Shown: positions 34,190 through 43,164, counted from the first letter of the stretch. The stretch is DNA of 64,000 nucleotides from Agrococcus sediminis (GCF_007923295.1 NZ_VOIR01000014.1:225825-289824); one strand, 5' to 3'. The notes: generated from the sequence alone by a model not told the origin. Made by a program: numbers and translations.

Positions 34190-35502
34190 TGGATGCGATC
34201 CTCATCTCCATCGGCGTGGTGCTCACGATCGGGACCGGCCTCTTCGTGGCAAGCGAGTTCGCGCTCGTCAACCTCGACCGCTCCGAGCTCGAGGCGCGCC
34301 GCGCCCGCGGCGAGGGCCGGCTCGAGGGCACCATCAAGGCGCTGCGCCAGACGTCCACGCACCTCTCGAGCGCGCAGCTGGGCATCACGCTCACGACGCT
34401 GCTCACCGGCTACACGATGGAGCCGGCGATCTCGCGCCAGCTCACGCCCGTGCTGGTCTCGTGGGGGCTCGACGAGGGCTTCGCGGGGCCCCTCGCGAGC
34501 GTGATCGCCATGACCGGGGCCACGGTGCTCTCGATGATCGTCGGCGAGCTCGTGCCCAAGAACTTCGCGCTCGCGCGGCCGCTCGGCACCGCGATCGCCG
34601 TCACGCCCTTCCAGCGCGCCTTCACCGCGATCTTCAAGCCGGCCGTGCTGGCGCTCAACGGCTCCGCCAACGGCATCCTGCGCTCCATCGGCCTCGAGCC
34701 GAAGGAGGAGCTCTCGGGCGCCCGCACCGCCGAGGAGCTCTCGACGCTCGTGCGGCGCAGCGCCATGGAGGGCGCGCTCGACGCCGGGGCGGCCACGCTG
34801 CTCTCCCGCACGCTCCGCTTCTCCGAGCTGAGCGCCGGCGACGTCATGACGCCGCGCCCGCGCGTGCAGGCGATCGAGCGCTCCGAGTCGGTGGCCGACC
34901 TCGTCGCCCTCGCGCACGCGACCGGGCTGTCCCGGTTCCCCGTCATCGACGGCGACCTCGACGAGGTGCAGGGCATCGCCCACATCAAGCAGGCGATCGC
35001 CGTGCCGCGCGATCGCCGCGCCGACGTGCCGGTCGCCGCGATCGCCGAGGAGCCGCACCGCGTGCCGGAGTCGCTGCACCTCGATGCGCTGCTGTCGGAC
35101 CTCAAGGAGCGCGGCTACCAGATGGCGATCATCGTCGACGAGTACGGCGGCACCGCCGGCATCGCGACCCTCGAGGACCTCATCGAGGAGGTCGTCGGCG
35201 AGGTGGCCGACGAGCACGACCGCCACCTCGTCGAGGTCGTGCAGGGCCCCGGATGGGTGACGTTCCCGGGCTCGCTGCGCCCCGACGAGCTGCTCGAGCG
35301 CACGCGCGTCGCCGTGCCGCCCGACGGCCCCTACGAGACGATCGGCGGCTTCATCATGGCCGAGCTGGGCTCGCTGCCCGCCGTCGGCGACACGGTCGAC
35401 GTCGAGGGCGGCAGCCTGCGCGTCGAGCGCGTCGACGGCCGCCGCGTCGACCGCGTGCGGTTCACCGCGAGGCCCACCGCGACCGAGGAGGGGCACCGAT
35501 GA
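34189..35502 (+). CDS. CNNM/CorC (HCC)-family membrane protein, Mg2+ (or Co2+) transport
   Basis: This 437-residue member of the CNNM/CorB/HlyC-CorC family has an N-terminal DUF21 transmembrane domain (about 1-140, three to four helices). The [13 protein letters not shown] signature is at about 118-130. A cytosolic pair of CBS domains follows (about 215-335, including [25 protein letters not shown]). The C-terminal CorC_HlyC domain begins near [14 protein letters not shown]. Characterised relatives export or protect against excess Mg2+, or affect Co2+ resistance. Translation seems coupled to the preceding leader ORF (TGATG). It overlaps the second CNNM gene by four bases. Confidence 0.9.
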   Translation: MDAILISIGVVLTIGTGLFVASEFALVNLDRSELEARRARGEGRLEGTIKALRQTSTHLSSAQLGITLTTLLTGYTMEPAISRQLTPVLVSWGLDEGFAGPLASVIAMTGATVLSMIVGELVPKNFALARPLGTAIAVTPFQRAFTAIFKPAVLALNGSANGILRSIGLEPKEELSGARTAEELSTLVRRSAMEGALDAGAATLLSRTLRFSELSAGDVMTPRPRVQAIERSESVADLVALAHATGLSRFPVIDGDLDEVQGIAHIKQAIAVPRDRRADVPVAAIAEEPHRVPESLHLDALLSDLKERGYQMAIIVDEYGGTAGIATLEDLIEEVVGEVADEHDRHLVEVVQGPGWVTFPGSLRPDELLERTRVAVPPDGPYETIGGFIMAELGSLPAVGDTVDVEGGSLRVERVDGRRVDRVRFTARPTATEEGHR

Positions 35503-36542
35503 GCGAGGACTGGCTGGGCATCCTCTGGCTCGTGATCCTGCTGGTCGCGAACGCCTTCTTCGTCGGCGCCGAGTTCGCCGTCATCTCGGCGCGGCGCAGC
35601 CAGATCGAGCCGCTCGCCGACCGCGGCAACCGCGCCGCGAAGCTCGCGCTGTGGGCGATGGAGCACGTCTCGCTCATGCTGGCGATGTGCCAGCTCGGCA
35701 TCACGATCTGCTCGCTGCTCATCCTCAACGTCTCCGAGCCGGCGATCCACCACCTGCTCGAGGGGCCGCTCGCGTTCACGGGCCTCGCGCCCGAGGTCGT
35801 GTCGGTCGTGGCGTTCGTGATCGCGCTGCTGCTCGTCACGTACCTGCACGTCGTGCTCGGCGAGATGGTGCCGAAGAACGCCGCGTTCTCGGTGCCCGAC
35901 CGCGCGGTGCTGCTGCTCGCCCCGCCGCTCGTGCTCATCTCGCGCGTGTTCAAGCCCGTCATCTGGGTGATGAACGCGGTCGCGAACGGCATCCTGCGGC
36001 TCTTCCGCGTCGAGCCGGTCGACGAGGCGTCGAGCACCTTCACGATCGACGAGGTCGAGACGATCGTCGAGACCTCGAAGCGCGAGGGGCTGCTGTTCGA
36101 CCCGACGGGCGCCATCTCGCGCACGTTCGAGTTCACCGAGCGCCGGGTGCGCGACGTGGCGCTGCCGCTCGACGAGATCGTCACGCTGCCCGCGGGCGCG
36201 ACGCCCGGCGACGTCGAGGCGGCCGTGCGCGAGCGCGGCTTCTCGCGCTACGTGATCTCCGACGCCGAGGGCCACCCGACGGGCTACGTGCACATCAAGG
36301 ACGTGCTGGGCGCCGACGACGTGCAGGCCGACGAGCCCGTGCCGGCCAAGCGCATCCGCCAGCTCGCCTCGATCTACGAGGAGTCCGACGTCGAGGACGC
36401 GCTCGCGATCATGCGCTCGACGGGCGCGCACATCGCGCGGTCGTTCGACGCGGAGGGCGCGACGACCGGCCTGCTGTTCCTCGAGGACATCATCGAGGAG
36501 CTCGTCGGCGAGGTCCGCGACGCCACGAGGAGGCTCTTCTGA
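35499..36542 (+). CDS. Second CNNM/CorC-family membrane protein, without CorC_HlyC tail
   Basis: This 347-residue paralog has DUF21 (about 1-150) with GEMVPKNAAFSVPD. Two CBS domains follow (about 205-347), ending in TGLLFLEDIIEELVGEV. The C-terminal CorC_HlyC domain present in its partner is missing, so the two may work as a heteromeric transporter. The ATGA overlap (35499-35502) makes the pair co-translated. The gene ends in AGGAGG-containing sequence that serves as the Shine-Dalgarno of the following CTG-start gene. Confidence 0.9.
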   Translation: MSEDWLGILWLVILLVANAFFVGAEFAVISARRSQIEPLADRGNRAAKLALWAMEHVSLMLAMCQLGITICSLLILNVSEPAIHHLLEGPLAFTGLAPEVVSVVAFVIALLLVTYLHVVLGEMVPKNAAFSVPDRAVLLLAPPLVLISRVFKPVIWVMNAVANGILRLFRVEPVDEASSTFTIDEVETIVETSKREGLLFDPTGAISRTFEFTERRVRDVALPLDEIVTLPAGATPGDVEAAVRERGFSRYVISDAEGHPTGYVHIKDVLGADDVQADEPVPAKRIRQLASIYEESDVEDALAIMRSTGAHIARSFDAEGATTGLLFLEDIIEELVGEVRDATRRLF

Positions 36543-37906
36543 CGCGCGACCGGGCGTGGCTGTGGCTCGCGTTCGGGGGCGTGCACGCGCTCCTCGCGAT
36601 CCTCTCCATCCCGAGCGTCTCGGACGCCTACGGCGACGTGCTCTACGTCTACCCGTCGTGGGTGGAGCGCGGCGAGCAGGGGGAGTGGCTCGGGGTCGAC
36701 GTGCCGTGGGTGTACCCGCTGCTGGCGTGGGCGCCGATCCTCGTGGCCGACGTGCTGGGCCCGGATGCGCTGCCGCTCGTGTGGATGCTCATGGTGACGG
36801 CCCTCGACGCGGTCGCGCTGCGCATGCTGCTCGACGTGCCGCGCGGGCGCACGATGGCGTGGACGTGGCTCGGGCTGCAGCTCGCGCTCGGGCCCGTCGC
36901 GCTCGGCCGCATCGACACGGTCGCGGTCGCGGTCTGCATCATCGGCCTCGCGGTGCTGCGCGGGGGCCGTCCGGGCATCGCGGCGGCGGCGTTCACCGTC
37001 GCGGCGTGGATGAAGGTGTGGCCCGGCGTGCTCTACCTCGCGATGCTCATCGCGCGGCGGGAGCGGATGCGCGTGCTCGCCGCGGGCGCGCTCGTGTCGG
37101 CGGCGGTGCTGGGCGTCGCGCTGCTGCTGGGGTCGGAGCACTCGCTGTCGTTCCTGACGCAGCAGGAGGACCGCGGGCTGCAGATCGAGGCGATCGCGGC
37201 GACCCCGTACATGTGGGCCGCGACGGTCGACGAGGCGCTCGTGTTCTTCGACCGCCAGATCTGGACGTTCCAGGTGGGCGGCGACGGCGTGCGCACGGTC
37301 TCGGCGCTGGCGACGCCCGTGCTCGTGGCCGTCGTGGTGCTGCTGTGCGCGGTCGGCGCGATCGCGGTGCGGCGCTCGCACGGGCGCGAGGCGATCGTGT
37401 GGCTCGCGGTGGCGATGGTCGCGGCGCTCATCGTCACGAACAAGGTCGGCTCGCCGCAGTTCGTGCTGTGGCTCGTCGTGCCCGCGCTGCTGCTCGCCGA
37501 GGCGGGCGCGCGCCGGCACTGGCGGGGCGTCGGGGCGATCGCGCTCGTCGCGGTGCTCACCCAGGTGCAGTTCCCCTGGACCTACGACTGGCTCGTGGTC
37601 GCGCATCCGGCCGCCGTGCTGCTGCTCACGGTGCGGAACCTCGTGCACGTCGGCATCCTCGTCGGCGCGGTGTGGATGCTGCTGCGGGCCGCGCGGCGCG
37701 GGCCGTTCGCCGTCTCAGCCGAGGAGCGTCGTGAGCAGGTCGCCCACGCGGCGGGACTCGATGAGGAAGGCGTCGTGGCCGAAGCCGCTCTCGAGCACGA
37801 CGGGCTCGGGGCCCGAGACGCTCGTCGGGAGCCCGGCCGCGAGCCGCTGCTGATCGGCGACCGGGAAGAGCCGGTCGCTCGTGATGCCGACGACGAGCGC
37901 CAGTGA
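36539..37906 (+). CDS. GT87-like polytopic membrane glycosyltransferase, probable CTG start
   Basis: This polytopic protein has about 10 transmembrane segments (up to about residue 390). Its early extracytoplasmic Asp region, AAAFTVAAWMKVWPGVLYL (KxxP-type) and late NKVGSPQFVLWLVVPALLLA motif are typical of DUF2029/GT87 polyprenyl-phosphomannose-dependent mannosyltransferases. No ATG, GTG or TTG precedes the first helix. A CTG at 36539 has a perfect GAGGAGG (36527-36533) five bases upstream and overlaps the CNNM stop (CTGA); the next option is GTG 36581, inside the first helix. The last 64 codons lie antisense to the metX 3' end and look non-selected. Confidence 0.75.
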   Translation: MTRDRAWLWLAFGGVHALLAILSIPSVSDAYGDVLYVYPSWVERGEQGEWLGVDVPWVYPLLAWAPILVADVLGPDALPLVWMLMVTALDAVALRMLLDVPRGRTMAWTWLGLQLALGPVALGRIDTVAVAVCIIGLAVLRGGRPGIAAAAFTVAAWMKVWPGVLYLAMLIARRERMRVLAAGALVSAAVLGVALLLGSEHSLSFLTQQEDRGLQIEAIAATPYMWAATVDEALVFFDRQIWTFQVGGDGVRTVSALATPVLVAVVVLLCAVGAIAVRRSHGREAIVWLAVAMVAALIVTNKVGSPQFVLWLVVPALLLAEAGARRHWRGVGAIALVAVLTQVQFPWTYDWLVVAHPAAVLLLTVRNLVHVGILVGAVWMLLRAARRGPFAVSAEERREQVAHAAGLDEEGVVAEAALEHDGLGARDARREPGREPLLIGDREEPVARDADDERQ

Positions 37907-38941
37907 GGTGACGCGCTCGAGCGCAGCCTCGACGCCGCCGCGCCCGCGCCCGACGTCGTGCGTGCTCATCGCGTCGACGAGCCGCACGTAGGAGCCCGCG
38001 TCGAAGCGGCGCGTGAAGCGGTTGCCGTGCACGTCGAGGTACGACTCGACCTGGAAGCGGCCGCCGTGGAGCGGGTCGACGCTCGACTGCCACTCGCGCC
38101 GGAAGCGCTCGTTGAGCTCGTGCGGCGAGCGGTAGCCGAGCATGGCCATGCGGCGCGCGAGGGCGAGCCCGCGCGCGGGGCCCGCGTGGCCGGGCAGGTC
38201 GTAGAAGTCGCCGCCGAGCCAGCCCGGGTCGGTCGTGACGGCCTCGATCTGCAGCGTGTTCTGGGCGATCTGGTCGGCGCTCGTCGCCGCGTTCGAGGCG
38301 AGCAGCGCCGCGCTGCCGACGCGCTCGGGGTGCTCGATCGCCCACTCGAGCGCGTGCATGCCGCCCATCGAGCCGCCGACGACCGCGTGCCAGCGCTCGA
38401 TGCCGAGCGCGTCGGCGAGGCGGCGCTGCGCCTCCACCTGGTCGCGGATCGTCACGCGCGGGAAGCGGGAGCCCCACTCGACGCCGTCGTGGTCGAGGGA
38501 TGCGGGCCCGGTGGAGCCCTGGCAGCCGCCCAGCATGTTCGGGGCGACGACGAAGAACCGGTCGGTGTCGATCGCGAGCCCCGGGCCGACGACGTCCTCC
38601 CACCAGCCGGCGGTCGCGTGCCCGGGTCCCGCGGGGCCGCGGACGTGGCTGTCGCCCGTGAGCGCGTGGAGCACGAGCACGGCGTTGCCGCGCCGCTCGT
38701 CGAGGCGACCCCACGTCTCGTAGGCGAGCACCGCATCCGTCACCGTGCCGCCCGCCTCGACCGCGAGGTCGCCGATGCGGGCGAAGCGCCGGTCGCCGGG
38801 GTCGTCGCCGGGCCGCCAGGCGCCCGTGACCGGCACGGGGCGCGCGTCGGTCGCGGCGGCGTGGGTGGATGCGGGGTCGGCGAGCCGGGAGGCGGGCACC
38901 CTGGCGGCGGGCTGGGCGTCGTCGCTCAGCTGCCAGTCCAC
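37715..38941 (-). CDS. metX: Homoserine O-acetyltransferase
   Basis: This 408-residue alpha/beta-hydrolase-fold enzyme acetylates homoserine with acetyl-CoA in methionine synthesis. It has LHALTGDSHV, PNMLGGCQGSTGP and the nucleophile elbow VVGGSMGG with Ser191. The catalytic Asp is in TSDRLFP and the His in GFGHDAFLIES near the C-terminus. The GTG at 38941 is supported by a GGAGG sequence ten bases upstream. It is 22 bases downstream of metY, giving a metY-metX operon. Its 3' end overlaps the convergent membrane-protein ORF by 192 bp. Confidence 0.94.
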   Translation of the reverse strand: MDWQLSDDAQPAARVPASRLADPASTHAAATDARPVPVTGAWRPGDDPGDRRFARIGDLAVEAGGTVTDAVLAYETWGRLDERRGNAVLVLHALTGDSHVRGPAGPGHATAGWWEDVVGPGLAIDTDRFFVVAPNMLGGCQGSTGPASLDHDGVEWGSRFPRVTIRDQVEAQRRLADALGIERWHAVVGGSMGGMHALEWAIEHPERVGSAALLASNAATSADQIAQNTLQIEAVTTDPGWLGGDFYDLPGHAGPARGLALARRMAMLGYRSPHELNERFRREWQSSVDPLHGGRFQVESYLDVHGNRFTRRFDAGSYVRLVDAMSTHDVGRGRGGVEAALERVTSLALVVGITSDRLFPVADQQRLAAGLPTSVSGPEPVVLESGFGHDAFLIESRRVGDLLTTLLG

Positions 38942-38963
38942 GGGTGCCCGCCTCCGCCCGGTC

Positions 38964-40283
38964 TCAGGCCGCGGCCGCGTCGAGCTCCGCCGCCTTCGCG
39001 GCGGCCGCCTCGAGGCCGCGGCCGAGGTCGGCGATGAGGTCGTCGACGTGCTCGATGCCGACCGAGAGGCGCACGAGGCCCGGCGTAACGCCGGCGGTGA
39101 GCTGCTGCTCGGGCGTCAGCTGCGCGTGGGTCGTCGAGGCCGGGTGGATGACGAGCGAGCGCACGTCGCCGATGTTCGCCAGGTGGCTGAAGAGCTCGAG
39201 CGACTCGACGAGCGCCTTGCCCGCCTCGACGCCGCCGGCGAGCTCGAACGACAGCACCGCGCCGGTGCCGCGCGGCGCGATCTGCTGGCCGCGCTCGTGC
39301 CACGGGCTCGACGGGAGGCCCGCGTAGTGCACCTGCGTCACCTGCGGGTGCGCCTGCAGGAACTGCGCGACGGCGGTGGCGTTCGCGACGTGGCGGTCGA
39401 GGCGCAGCGAGAGCGTCTCGATGCCCTGCAGCAGCTGCCACGCGGTGTCGGGGGAGGAGGATGCGCCGACGTCGCGCAGCAGCGTCACGCGCGCCTTGAT
39501 GATGTAGGCGATCGCGTCCCCGAGCGCCTCGGTGAAGGTGACGCCGTGGTACGACTCGTCGGGCGTCGTGAGGCCCGGGAACTTGTCCGACGCCGACCAC
39601 GCGAAGCGCCCGCCGTCGACGATGGCGCCGGCGACGACGGAGCCGTGGCCGCCGAGGAACTTCGTCGCCGAGTGCACGACGATGTCGGCGCCGTGCTCGA
39701 GCGGGCGGATGAGGTACGGCGTCGCGATCGTGTTGTCGACGATGAGCGGCACCCCGGCGTCGTGGGCGACGCTCGAGACGCCCGCGATGTCGAGCAGGTT
39801 GATGCGCGGGTTGCCGATCGTCTCGGCGAACAGCGCCTTCGTGTTGGGGCGGATGGCGCGGCGCCACTCGTCGAGGTCGTCCTGGTCCTCGACGAAGGTC
39901 ACCTCGACGCCGAGCTTCCGCAGCGTGAAGTGGAAGAGGTTGTAGGTGCCGCCGTAGATCGACGACGACGAGACGATGTGGTCGCCGGCGTTCGCGATGT
40001 TGAGGATCGCGTAGGTGGTCGCGGCCTGGCCCGAGGCGAGGAGGAGGGCGGCGCTGCCCCCTTCGAGCGCGGCGATGCGCTGCTCGACGACCTCGTTGGT
40101 CGGGTTCATGATGCGCGAGTAGATGTTGCCGAACTCGGCGAGGCCGAAGAGGCGCGCGGCGTGGTCGGCGTTGTCGAACACGTAGGAGGTGGTGCGGTAG
40201 ACGGGCGTGATGCGCGCCTTGGTGGTGGGGTCGGGCTGCGCGCCCGCGTGCACCTGCAGGGTCTCGAACTTCCAGTCGCTCAT
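38964..40283 (-). CDS. metY: O-acetylhomoserine sulfhydrylase (aminocarboxypropyltransferase)
   Basis: This 439-residue PLP enzyme of the Cys/Met metabolism family makes homocysteine from O-acetylhomoserine and sulfide. The PLP lysine is K206 in SATKFLGGHG. FGNIYSRIMNPTNEV and the substrate-binding VDNTIATPYLIRP are also present. The length is typical. A GAGGAGA Shine-Dalgarno precedes the ATG at 40283. It is the first gene of metY-metX, together providing direct sulfhydrylation. The 170-bp upstream region has no recognisable SAM riboswitch. Confidence 0.95.
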   Translation of the reverse strand: MSDWKFETLQVHAGAQPDPTTKARITPVYRTTSYVFDNADHAARLFGLAEFGNIYSRIMNPTNEVVEQRIAALEGGSAALLLASGQAATTYAILNIANAGDHIVSSSSIYGGTYNLFHFTLRKLGVEVTFVEDQDDLDEWRRAIRPNTKALFAETIGNPRINLLDIAGVSSVAHDAGVPLIVDNTIATPYLIRPLEHGADIVVHSATKFLGGHGSVVAGAIVDGGRFAWSASDKFPGLTTPDESYHGVTFTEALGDAIAYIIKARVTLLRDVGASSSPDTAWQLLQGIETLSLRLDRHVANATAVAQFLQAHPQVTQVHYAGLPSSPWHERGQQIAPRGTGAVLSFELAGGVEAGKALVESLELFSHLANIGDVRSLVIHPASTTHAQLTPEQQLTAGVTPGLVRLSVGIEHVDDLIADLGRGLEAAAAKAAELDAAAA

Positions 40284-40453
40284 GGCGGTCTCCTCGGGTG
40301 GGCTGGGGCTCAGGTCGTGCTCCAGCGTGCGCCGTCCGGGCGCTGCGCGCCAGGAGGGTGCGACGCGCGGCGTAACACTCGGGCGCGGGCACCGGCTGCG
40401 CGGCAGGGCCCGCCGAGTGGCGCGGGGCGGTCGTCGGATGCTTGCATGGCGGC

Positions 40454-41227
40454 ATGAGCGAGAAGCGGCTGATCATCACGGGGGCGTCGAGCGGCATCGG
40501 GGAGGCGGTGGTGCGGCAGTCGGTCGCGCGCGGCTGGACGGTGCTCGCCGTCGCGCGCCGGGCGGAGCGGCTCGAGGCGCTCCGTGCGGAGACCGGCTGC
40601 GAGGTGCTCTCGGCCGACCTGACCGACGAGGCCGACATCGAGCGGCTCGCCCACGCGGCTGCCGCGTTCCGCCCCACCGGGCTCGTGCAGGTCGCGGGCG
40701 GGGCGAAGGGCGCCGCGCCGCTCGGCGAGACGACGATCGAGGACTGGCGGTGGATGTTCGAGGCGAACGTCATCGGCACGAAGCGCGTCATCGACGCGGT
40801 GCTGCCGCTGCTGCGCGCGTCGACGGCCGATGGCGGCTACGCCGAGATCATGGTCGTCACGTCGATCGCGGCGACCGTCGCGTACCAGAACGGCTCCGGC
40901 TACAACGCCGCGAAGTCGGCAGAGAAGCAGCTCGTCGACGTGCTGCGGCTCGAGCTGCACGGCGAGCCGATCCGGGTGATGGAGGTCGCGCCCGGGATGG
41001 TGTGGACCGAGGAGTTCAGCCTCGTGCGCTTCGGCGGCGACCGGGCGAAGGCCGACGCCGTCTACAAGGACGTGCAGGACCCGCTCTCGGCCGACGACGT
41101 CGCCAAGGTGATGACCGACATCCTCGCCCTGCCCGGGCACGTGTCGGTCGACGAGACGATCATCAAGCCCGTCGCGCAGACGCACCCGTGGATGGTGCAC
41201 AAGGGGCCGCTGCAGGCGAAGGCATGA
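40454..41227 (+). CDS. Short-chain dehydrogenase/reductase
   Basis: This 257-residue classical SDR has the NAD(P)-binding TGASSGIG (9-16), an acidic DL at about 56, catalytic S137, Y150 and K154 (YNAAK), and PGM after the active site. The Arg pair after the GxxxGxG region suggests NADP(H) preference. Its C-terminus (VSVDETIIKPVAQ) matches the YdfG/serine-3-dehydrogenase-like group acting on 3-hydroxy acids, although the substrate is uncertain. The start is the ATG at 40454, with TTGCAT six bases upstream as a possible leaderless -10. It stands alone between met genes and a broken YCII gene. Confidence 0.87.
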   Translation: MSEKRLIITGASSGIGEAVVRQSVARGWTVLAVARRAERLEALRAETGCEVLSADLTDEADIERLAHAAAAFRPTGLVQVAGGAKGAAPLGETTIEDWRWMFEANVIGTKRVIDAVLPLLRASTADGGYAEIMVVTSIAATVAYQNGSGYNAAKSAEKQLVDVLRLELHGEPIRVMEVAPGMVWTEEFSLVRFGGDRAKADAVYKDVQDPLSADDVAKVMTDILALPGHVSVDETIIKPVAQTHPWMVHKGPLQAKA

Positions 41228-41258
41228 GCGAACGCCCCTCGCGGTGCGGGGGCCGCGG

Positions 41259-41608
41259 CTACGGCTGCGGGATGGTGCCGCCGCTGTGCACGAGGCGCAC
41301 CTCGACGCCGCCGCTGCCGCGGATGACGGGGTTGGTGCCGGCGATCGCGAGCGCGGCAGCCTCGTCGGCCGCCTCGATCACGTACACGCCGGCGACCGCT
41401 TGGGTGCGTCGAGGAACGGGCCGTCGGCGACGCCGTCGGGGCGGATCGACTTGGCGAGCGCCCGCGGCGTGAAGGCGTAGGCCGCGCGCATGGCGCCGGA
41501 TGCGGCGAGCTCGTCGCCGTGCCCGTCGGGCTCGCCGAGGTCGGCCGCGGTCGCGTCGAGCGCGTGGGCGGAGTCGTCGGCGTAGATCAGCACTGCGTAG
41601 AGGGGCAT
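41259..41608 (-). pseudogene. YCII/DGPF-domain protein, disrupted by a one-base frameshift
   Basis: The intact reading frame begins at ATG 41608 (MPLYAVLIYADDS, with a GGAGG Shine-Dalgarno) and runs through SIRPDGVADGPFLDAP. It then goes out of frame at about 41398-41404 and stops after 76 residues. The other frame continues perfectly with AVAGVYVIEAADEAAALAIA and NPVIRGSGGVEVRLVHSGG to a TAG at 41259. This is what the YCII-related (DGPF) family has next. One missing base in the AAGCGG/CCC context explains it. It is either a recent pseudogene or a sequencing/assembly error. Confidence 0.85.
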
Positions 41609-41648
41609 GGGTCCTCCTCAGGTCGTCGGGGCGTCGGGGTCTCAGGTG

Positions 41649-43091
41649 TCACCGGGTGGATGCGGCGGGCGCGATCTCCGGCTCGGGATCGGGGTCGGCG
41701 AAGGCGAGGCGCGGCACGGCGACGAGTCCCGCGGCTGCGACGAGCGCGGTGACGCCGCACACGATCCAGACGACGATGTAGCCGCCGAGGCTCGCGGCCG
41801 TGCCGATCGCGCCGACTGCGAGCACGATCGCGAAGACCGACGACGCGAACGAGCCGCCGATCGTCTTCGTGGTGTTCGTCATGGCCGCCGCGACGCCGGT
41901 CTGCCCGCGCGGCGCTGCCGCCGCCGCGGCCGCCGGCAGCGCGCCGACGAGCGCGCCGGAGCCGACGCCGGCGATCGCCATGCAGGCGAAGACCTGCCAC
42001 ACCTCGCGGTGGAAGGGCACGAGCAGCAGGTAGCCGATGCCCACGAGCGCGGCCGCCACGACCAGCAGCAGGCGGGGGCGGATGCGCGCCGACAGCGCCG
42101 CGAGGAGGCCTGCGCCGACGATGAGCGAGAGCAGGTAGACGCCGATGAGGATCGAGCGGCCGGAGGCGTCGAGCCCGAGGCCGTAGCCGAGCGACGGGTC
42201 GGTGCCGGCGTAGGTGGCGAGCGGCGTCTGCGCGCCGAGCAGGCTGACGCCGACGAGCCCTGCGGTGAGCTGCACGGGCCACATCTCGGGCCGGCGCATG
42301 ACGCGCAGGTCGATCGCCGGGTCGTCGCGGCCGAGCACCCAGCGGCCGAACGGCAGCAGCAGCGCCACGCCGACGAGCATGACCGCCCAGCCCCACCACG
42401 CATCCGCCCCACCGATCTTGAGGAACGTGAGGCCGGAGGTGATGGTGAGGAGCGAGAGCGCGAGCAGCACGAAGCCGCCGGCGTCGAGGCTGCGGCCCGG
42501 GAGCGGCTCGGACTCCGGCACGCCCCAGAGGATCGCGAAGAACGTCAGCGTCACCATGGCCGCCGGCACCATGAGCGTCGGGCTCATCGCCTCGCCGAAG
42601 GCGCCGAGCGCGATCGCGGAGCCGAGGGCGCCGAGGATCGCGCCCGCCTGCAGCGCGATGACGAGCAGGCCCGCGGCACGGCGGGTGGTCGAGGCGGCGG
42701 CGCCGGTGCGACGGCCGCGGTCGAAGATGAGGGCGACCTCGAGCGGCAGCCACACGGAGTAGGCGCCCTGGAGCGAGAAGGCGATGAGGTAGCTCCAGAA
42801 GTCGCCCGAGAACGCCATCCACCAGCTCGCGGCGGCGGTGATGACGGTCGAGAGCAGCAGCATGCGCTTGTGGCCGTGCATGTCGCCGAGCTTGGCGAGC
42901 ACGGGCACCATGAGCGCCGACAGCAGCAGCTGCCCGGCCTCGAACCAGTTGACGTCGGCATCGGTGACCGACAGGTGGCGGGCGATGTCTGGGGTGAGGG
43001 TGACGTACCAGCCCTGCAGGACGCCGCTCGTGAGCTCGACGCACACGAGCCAGCCGATGAGCGCGAGGGGAACGGCGCGGGTCGCTGACAC
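41649..43091 (-). CDS. MFS transporter, DHA2 (EmrB/QacA-like) type
   Basis: This 480-residue polytopic protein has about 14 hydrophobic segments. It carries the loop 2-3 motif AKLGDMHGHKRMLLLST (MFS motif A, GxLaDrxGrkr type) and the ADVNWFEAGQLLLSALMVPV helix typical of drug-efflux DHA2 members. PAAAAAAAPRGQTGVAAAMTN precedes the last helices. It probably exports a small hydrophobic compound; the substrate is unknown. The GTG at 43091 is the first start in frame with the first helix; CATGAT lies six bases upstream and may be a leaderless -10. Confidence 0.85.
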   Translation of the reverse strand: MSATRAVPLALIGWLVCVELTSGVLQGWYVTLTPDIARHLSVTDADVNWFEAGQLLLSALMVPVLAKLGDMHGHKRMLLLSTVITAAASWWMAFSGDFWSYLIAFSLQGAYSVWLPLEVALIFDRGRRTGAAASTTRRAAGLLVIALQAGAILGALGSAIALGAFGEAMSPTLMVPAAMVTLTFFAILWGVPESEPLPGRSLDAGGFVLLALSLLTITSGLTFLKIGGADAWWGWAVMLVGVALLLPFGRWVLGRDDPAIDLRVMRRPEMWPVQLTAGLVGVSLLGAQTPLATYAGTDPSLGYGLGLDASGRSILIGVYLLSLIVGAGLLAALSARIRPRLLLVVAAALVGIGYLLLVPFHREVWQVFACMAIAGVGSGALVGALPAAAAAAAPRGQTGVAAAMTNTTKTIGGSFASSVFAIVLAVGAIGTAASLGGYIVVWIVCGVTALVAAAGLVAVPRLAFADPDPEPEIAPAASTR

Positions 43092-43164
43092 GTGAGCATC
43101 ATGGCACCGACACCCGCGCTCGAGCCGCGACGGGATCCGTCCCCCACGCCAGCCGCCTCGGTCG

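Noticed and set aside
40371-40383. CGTAACACTCGGG as another copy of the polysaccharide-locus operator
   Set aside because: It has the left arm (TAACA) only and no GTTAC right arm.
40284-40453. Possible SAM riboswitch before metY
   Set aside because: I looked for SAM-I/IV/II core motifs on the minus strand and found none; only the Shine-Dalgarno is clear.
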